Shown: positions 6,144-8,930 of the stretch, in pieces
Layout of the letters: every line of letters begins with the position of its first letter
Numbering within the stretch: the first letter of the stretch is position 1
DNA from: Jatrophihabitans sp.
GTDB lineage: Bacteria; Actinomycetota; Actinomycetes; Mycobacteriales; Jatrophihabitantaceae
Direction of reading: 5' to 3'
Assembly: GCA_004299665.1 (NCBI GenBank)
Contig: SCQZ01000284.1
Coordinates: forward strand, 1 to 8,930
DNA: 8,930 bases
The notes under the pieces: generated by a model
What the model saw: the letters and a program-made list of their open reading frames with translations, nothing else
Told to the model about the DNA's origin: nothing
Databases searched by the model: none
Position numbers and translations under genes: made by a program

Positions 6144-6461
6144 TCACGCCACCGTAGCAGCGGCCGACGGGGCGGCCAACGCGTCGAGTTCGATCGGCTC
6201 GAAGCCCGCGACGTGTTGCTGTACGCGGGCCATGCGCTCGCGGAACTCCGGCTGCGCCTTCCAGGCGTGCGCCGCTGCGCCGTCGTCCCACGGCGCGAAG
6301 CTGACGAAGCGCGACGGGTTGCCTCGATCGCGTCCCAGCCGCAGCGTCGTCGCGCCGGGCATCGTCGCGGCCCACGTCGCGAATCCGGTCCACGCCCGGA
6401 CAAACGCCTCTTCCTCGCCTTCCTTGACCAGCCAGATGCCGGCCGTGATCAGTTCGCTCAT
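6144..6461 (-). CDS. ABM-domain protein (antibiotic biosynthesis monooxygenase fold)
   Basis: A 105-residue protein with the pattern of the dimeric alpha/beta-barrel ABM family (PF03992): strand ELITAGIWLVKEG, helix EEAFVRAWTGFATWAAT, a strand around ATTLRLGRD, then SRFVSFAPWDD (50-60) and the helix AHAWKAQPEFRERMARVQQHV. The last 15 residues are an alanine-rich tail. Members include small cofactor-free monooxygenases, haem-degrading enzymes and many proteins with no known activity, so no reaction is assigned. There is no signal peptide and no cysteine. The start has a good AGGAG six bases upstream, inside the end of the BTAD gene. The gene lies three bases from both neighbours, which strongly suggests co-expression with the regulator and the peroxiredoxin. 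Confidence 0.8.
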   Translation of the reverse strand: MSELITAGIWLVKEGEEEAFVRAWTGFATWAATMPGATTLRLGRDRGNPSRFVSFAPWDDGAAAHAWKAQPEFRERMARVQQHVAGFEPIELDALAAPSAAATVA

Positions 6462-6464
6462 CGC

Positions 6465-8498
6465 CTACTCCTGTCTCGAAGGGAGCTGTCGACGGCGAAC
6501 GTAGGAGCGCGGCGTTCCCTGTCCGTTCCCCCCGCTTGCCCGCATGGCGCGCTCGGCCCAGAAGGGTTGCCCGGCTCGGTGGTACAGCGCAGCTGCCGCC
6601 TCGAATCGGGCCGAAGCCCGTGCCCCATCGCCGGCAGCGAACGCCGCGGCACCGGCTCCGGACTCGGCCATCGCCGACCATGCCGAGCTGGCGAACAGCC
6701 GGCCTACCTGCGCGGCGGCCGCCGCGTACACGGCCGCGTTCGCAGCGTCGCCCATCGAGGCGAACGCCTCGGCAGCGACGGGGTTGAGTAGCGCGCTGCA
6801 CGACTGACAGTCGCCGTACCGCGCGGCCGCCGCCGCAGCAGCGCGCACCGCCGACACCGCGCCCGCCGGATCGCCCTGCTCGAGCGCCATGAAGGCGCGG
6901 GTGGCATAGATCCGCCCCCACAGATGGCAGGCCATCGGTGACACCGTCGCGATCGCGGTCGCGCGCCGCAGTGCGGCCGACGCGTCGTCGAACGCGCCGA
7001 CGCACACGGCCAGTTCGGCGCGGCGCTGCCACGGCAGGCCACCGGACTTCGACCCGAATCCCGCGTGCAGGTCGCAGCTGGCTTCCAGGCAGGCCGCCGC
7101 CTCGTCCCACCGCGATTGCAGAAGCAACGACTCGCCGAGCAGACACCAGGCGAACGCTGCGGCACGAGCGGCGCCGACCTGCTCGGCACGCGCGATGATG
7201 CGGCGCGCGTAGTCCTCGACCGAGTCGGACAGGCCGTCGCCGTAGAGGTGGTACTGCCCGATGCAGTGATGGATGTCCAGGACACGTGACAAGACGTCCG
7301 CGTTCGCCGCGTCGCCGGCAAGGACCTCGAGTTCGGCGGCGAACCCCTCACGCCATGCCCCGGTGAAGTGCCAGACGATCGCCATCGCCTCGTTCGCGGC
7401 GGCGACGTCCTCGGGCGAACCGACGGCGAACGCGACCTCGCGTGCCTGCTCGGCATACGCCTTCGCCGCCGGGATGTCGCCCGTCTCCCACGCATGATTC
7501 GCCCGGCTGCGCAGCAGGCGCGCCTGCTCGGGACCGCCGTCGAGGTGCCGCTCGGCGTCCTCGAGATGCCTGCGGGCCAGGTCGGGCCGGTGACCCATCA
7601 GCCAAGCGTCGGCGATCTTGCGTTCCAAGCGGACGACAGCGGGTTCATTCACGGCGGCGCGAGCGGACTCGAACGCGCTCGCCGCTCCCATCGCGTCGCC
7701 AGCCAGCATGCGCAGGTCGCCGACACGCTCCCACTCGCCCGCGGCCAGCTCGGCGTCGAGCACCTGCCCGGAGCGGATCTCCTCGAACAAACGCTGTGCG
7801 GCCGGTCCCGGCGCGGTGCCAAGCTCGGTGTCCAGCACCGTTCGCAGGTACTCGAAGGCCCGCAGCGCCTCCCCGCGCCGTCCGGCAAGGGCGAGCAGGC
7901 GGATCAACGCGACGCTGTTCGCCTCCCGCAGCGGCTCGGCCACGACGGCCATGCGTGCGACATCGATCGCCGTCGCGAGCTCGCCCCGTGACCCGAGCAG
8001 CCCGCACAGCTCCTCCAGAGCCGCGACGTACTCGAGGCGCAGCTCGTCACGCAGTGCCTCGGTCCAGTCCTCGTAGCGATCCTCTGGCAGGAGCTCGCCG
8101 GCGTACAGGCCGACAGCGCGCTGATATTCCTCGACGTCAGCGGTGCGCCGTGCCCTGCTCACCGCATCGCGGAATTGGTTCACGTCGATGTCCACGCCGT
8201 CGCGCGGCAGCCAGACGGAGTCGATGTCCGAGGACAGCACGTGCTCACCGCCCACCCCGGCCAGTGCCCGGCGAGCCAGGAACACGGCCTTACGCAGGTT
8301 CGCGCCGGCCGCATCAGGAGCAAGCTCGGGCCACAGGCTGTCCTGTAGTTGCTCGCGGTGCAGGCGGTGCCCCGGCGCGACGGAAAGGAACTTGAGGACG
8401 GCGGCGGGCTTCTTGCGTCGCCACGCTGCGGCGTCGACGGGCGTTCCGTCGACGGACACCTGGAACCCGCCCAGCAGCTGGATGCGCATGTGCGTCAC
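6465..8498 (-). CDS. BTAD-domain (SARP-like) transcriptional regulator with TPR-like C-terminal region
   Basis: A 677-residue regulator. Residues 4-98 form an OmpR-type winged helix: IQLLGGFQVSVDG, then RRKKPAAVLKFLS and HREQLQDSLWPE, with recognition helix ANLRKAVFLARRALAG (66-81). Residues 104-242 form the bacterial transcriptional activation domain: VNQFRDAV, YAGELLPED (132-140), EDWTEALRDELRLEY, VALIRLLALAGRRGEALRAF. Residues 250-655 are alanine-rich helical repeats resembling TPRs. No Walker A or NB-ARC domain is present, unlike large AfsR-type SARPs. Eight of the nine cysteines lie between 412 and 567, including CQSC (564-567), with HHC at 410-412. The GTG at 8498 is chosen because GGGGAGGGGAG ends five bases upstream; the ATG at 8489 is an alternative. 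As the first gene of the cluster it probably controls its own operon. What it senses is unknown. Confidence 0.88.
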   Translation of the reverse strand: MTHMRIQLLGGFQVSVDGTPVDAAAWRRKKPAAVLKFLSVAPGHRLHREQLQDSLWPELAPDAAGANLRKAVFLARRALAGVGGEHVLSSDIDSVWLPRDGVDIDVNQFRDAVSRARRTADVEEYQRAVGLYAGELLPEDRYEDWTEALRDELRLEYVAALEELCGLLGSRGELATAIDVARMAVVAEPLREANSVALIRLLALAGRRGEALRAFEYLRTVLDTELGTAPGPAAQRLFEEIRSGQVLDAELAAGEWERVGDLRMLAGDAMGAASAFESARAAVNEPAVVRLERKIADAWLMGHRPDLARRHLEDAERHLDGGPEQARLLRSRANHAWETGDIPAAKAYAEQAREVAFAVGSPEDVAAANEAMAIVWHFTGAWREGFAAELEVLAGDAANADVLSRVLDIHHCIGQYHLYGDGLSDSVEDYARRIIARAEQVGAARAAAFAWCLLGESLLLQSRWDEAAACLEASCDLHAGFGSKSGGLPWQRRAELAVCVGAFDDASAALRRATAIATVSPMACHLWGRIYATRAFMALEQGDPAGAVSAVRAAAAAAARYGDCQSCSALLNPVAAEAFASMGDAANAAVYAAAAAQVGRLFASSAWSAMAESGAGAAAFAAGDGARASARFEAAAALYHRAGQPFWAERAMRASGGNGQGTPRSYVRRRQLPSRQE
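6468..6472 (-). promoter_or_regulatory. Ribosome binding site of the ABM gene, inside the BTAD gene
   Basis: AGGAG six bases before the ATG at 6461. It overlaps the last codons of the BTAD gene, linking translation of the two genes. Confidence 0.7.
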
Positions 8499-8503
8499 GT
8501 CAG

Positions 8504-8514
8504 CTCCCCTCCCC
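8504..8514 (-). promoter_or_regulatory. Ribosome binding site of the BTAD regulator
   Basis: GGGGAGGGGAG on the minus strand ends five bases before the GTG at 8498 and fourteen before the ATG at 8489. The spacing favours the GTG start. Confidence 0.6.
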
Positions 8515-8532
8515 GTCGGAAGCGTAGAGCCC

Positions 8533-8570
8533 AGCGGGAAGGTAACGCGACGGGGGAAGCGACGGGAAAC
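8533..8570. repeat. Short tandem direct repeats upstream of the BTAD regulator
   Basis: GCGACGGG occurs at 8547-8554 and again at 8559-8566, exactly 12 bases apart, followed by GGAA and AAAC. A poorer copy, AGCGGGAA, lies at 8533-8540. SARP-family regulators are known to bind direct heptamer repeats about one helical turn apart, and these lie 35-70 bases before the SARP-like gene. An autoregulatory site is a reasonable guess. No good -10/-35 pair is visible, although TACGCT (8526-8521, minus strand) could be a -10. Confidence 0.4.
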
Positions 8571-8573
8571 GCG

Positions 8574-8589
8574 CCCGCGGGTGCGCGGG
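8574..8589 (-). terminator. Weak hairpin after the DUF2182 gene, possible terminator
   Basis: On the minus strand CCCGCG-CACC-CGCGGG (6-base stem, 4-base loop) starts 6 bases after the DUF2182 stop codon and is followed by GCGCGTTTCCC. The T-run is only three bases, so it would be a weak intrinsic terminator at best. Confidence 0.3.
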
Positions 8590-8595
8590 TGGGTT

Positions 8596-8930
8596 TCAGC
8601 TGGCGAGCGTCTGGAGCAGCAGCGGGTGGAAGATGATCGCGCATCCCAGGAGCACGATTCCGGAGCCGATGATGCGCGCCGCCACCAGCCCGCGGCGCCA
8701 GTGCTTCTCGATCACGAAGACGACGGTGATGGTGGCCATCCAGGCGAGGTTCATCAGCCCTACGACGAACAGCACGCTCATCAGCGCCCAGCAGCATCCG
8801 AGGCAGTACAGCCCGTGCGACACGCCCGCGCGGAAGGCGGCGACCGGTCCGGCCCCGAAGTCGTGCGTGAACAGGAACGTCATCGGTGAACGGCATGCCT
8901 TCTGGCAGGCGCTCTTCCACGCCGTGAACT
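8596..8930 (-). CDS. DUF2182 predicted metal-binding integral membrane protein (C-terminal part, runs off the window)
   Basis: The last 110 residues of a DUF2182 (PF09948) membrane protein. The frame stays open to the window edge, reading FTAWKSACQKACRSP before the first methionine (8883). That segment matches the family pattern of two cysteines and CRSP, so the ATG at 8883 is internal and the true start lies outside. Next comes the hallmark HGLYCLGCCWALM (38-50 of the visible part), then two membrane segments through GLMNLAWM up to EK, and a final hydrophobic segment (ARIIGSGIVLLGCAIIFHPLLL). Pfam describes the family as predicted metal-binding; CxxxC (8, 12) and HxxxCxxCC (38-46) are the candidate ligands. 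It is separated from the BTAD gene by 97 bases on the same strand, so it may be a separate unit or read through. Its function is unknown. Confidence 0.85.
   Translation of the reverse strand, partial: FTAWKSACQKACRSPMTFLFTHDFGAGPVAAFRAGVSHGLYCLGCCWALMSVLFVVGLMNLAWMATITVVFVIEKHWRRGLVAARIIGSGIVLLGCAIIFHPLLLQTLAS

Noticed and set aside
5625..8395. Long plus-strand open frames (5625-6791, 7442-8395)
   Set aside because: They lie antisense to the Prx, ABM and BTAD genes, have biased low-complexity composition and no family motifs.
7016..8400. AfsR-like NB-ARC ATPase domain in the BTAD protein
   Set aside because: No Walker A (GxxGxGK[ST]) or Walker B was found after the BTAD domain; the region reads as helical repeats.
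8596..8883. A complete 95-residue small membrane protein starting at the ATG at 8883
   Set aside because: The frame is open to the window edge and the upstream residues match the conserved DUF2182 segment (two Cys and CRSP), so this is a fragment of a larger protein.
1..8930. CRISPR array, tRNA, rRNA, transposase, integrase or attachment sites
   Set aside because: No regularly spaced repeats, cloverleaf-like segments, terminal inverted repeats or mobile-element proteins were seen on reading both strands.

Overview
The window is GC-rich throughout, with strong G/C bias at third codon positions, a GTG start on several genes, an actinobacterial-style lipoprotein, an IclR regulator and a SARP/BTAD-family regulator. 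Together these point to a high-GC actinobacterium; I cannot name a genus. All nine genes I can support lie on the minus strand, so the map reads from right to left. I see no rRNA, tRNA, CRISPR array, insertion sequence or phage gene, and no gene-free stretch longer than about 180 bases.

Right part (8930 to 4269). The C-terminal end of a DUF2182 membrane protein with a Cys/His motif enters from the edge (8930-8596). After a 97-base gap holding a weak hairpin and short direct repeats comes a tightly packed four-gene cluster. Its genes are a 677-residue BTAD (SARP-like) regulator with a long TPR-like, cysteine-rich C-terminal part, a 105-residue ABM-fold protein, a Prx6-type 1-Cys peroxiredoxin, and a sulfide:quinone-reductase-like flavoprotein. 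The gaps are 3, 3 and 30 bases, so this is very probably one operon. The gene content suggests a regulated thiol/peroxide or reactive-sulfur response; that role is inferred.

Left part (4092 to 1). After 176 bases an IclR-family regulator follows, then 167 bases with inverted repeats and a possible promoter. Next is a polar-amino-acid-type ABC importer: a lipoprotein binding protein, one permease and one ATPase. Its genes overlap by 1 and 4 bases. Seven bases after the ATPase stop begins an FAD-linked oxidase of the D-lactate dehydrogenase/GlcD type, cut by the window edge. The order regulator, importer, oxidase suggests uptake and oxidation of a small amino or hydroxy acid under IclR control. 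The substrate cannot be read from the sequence.
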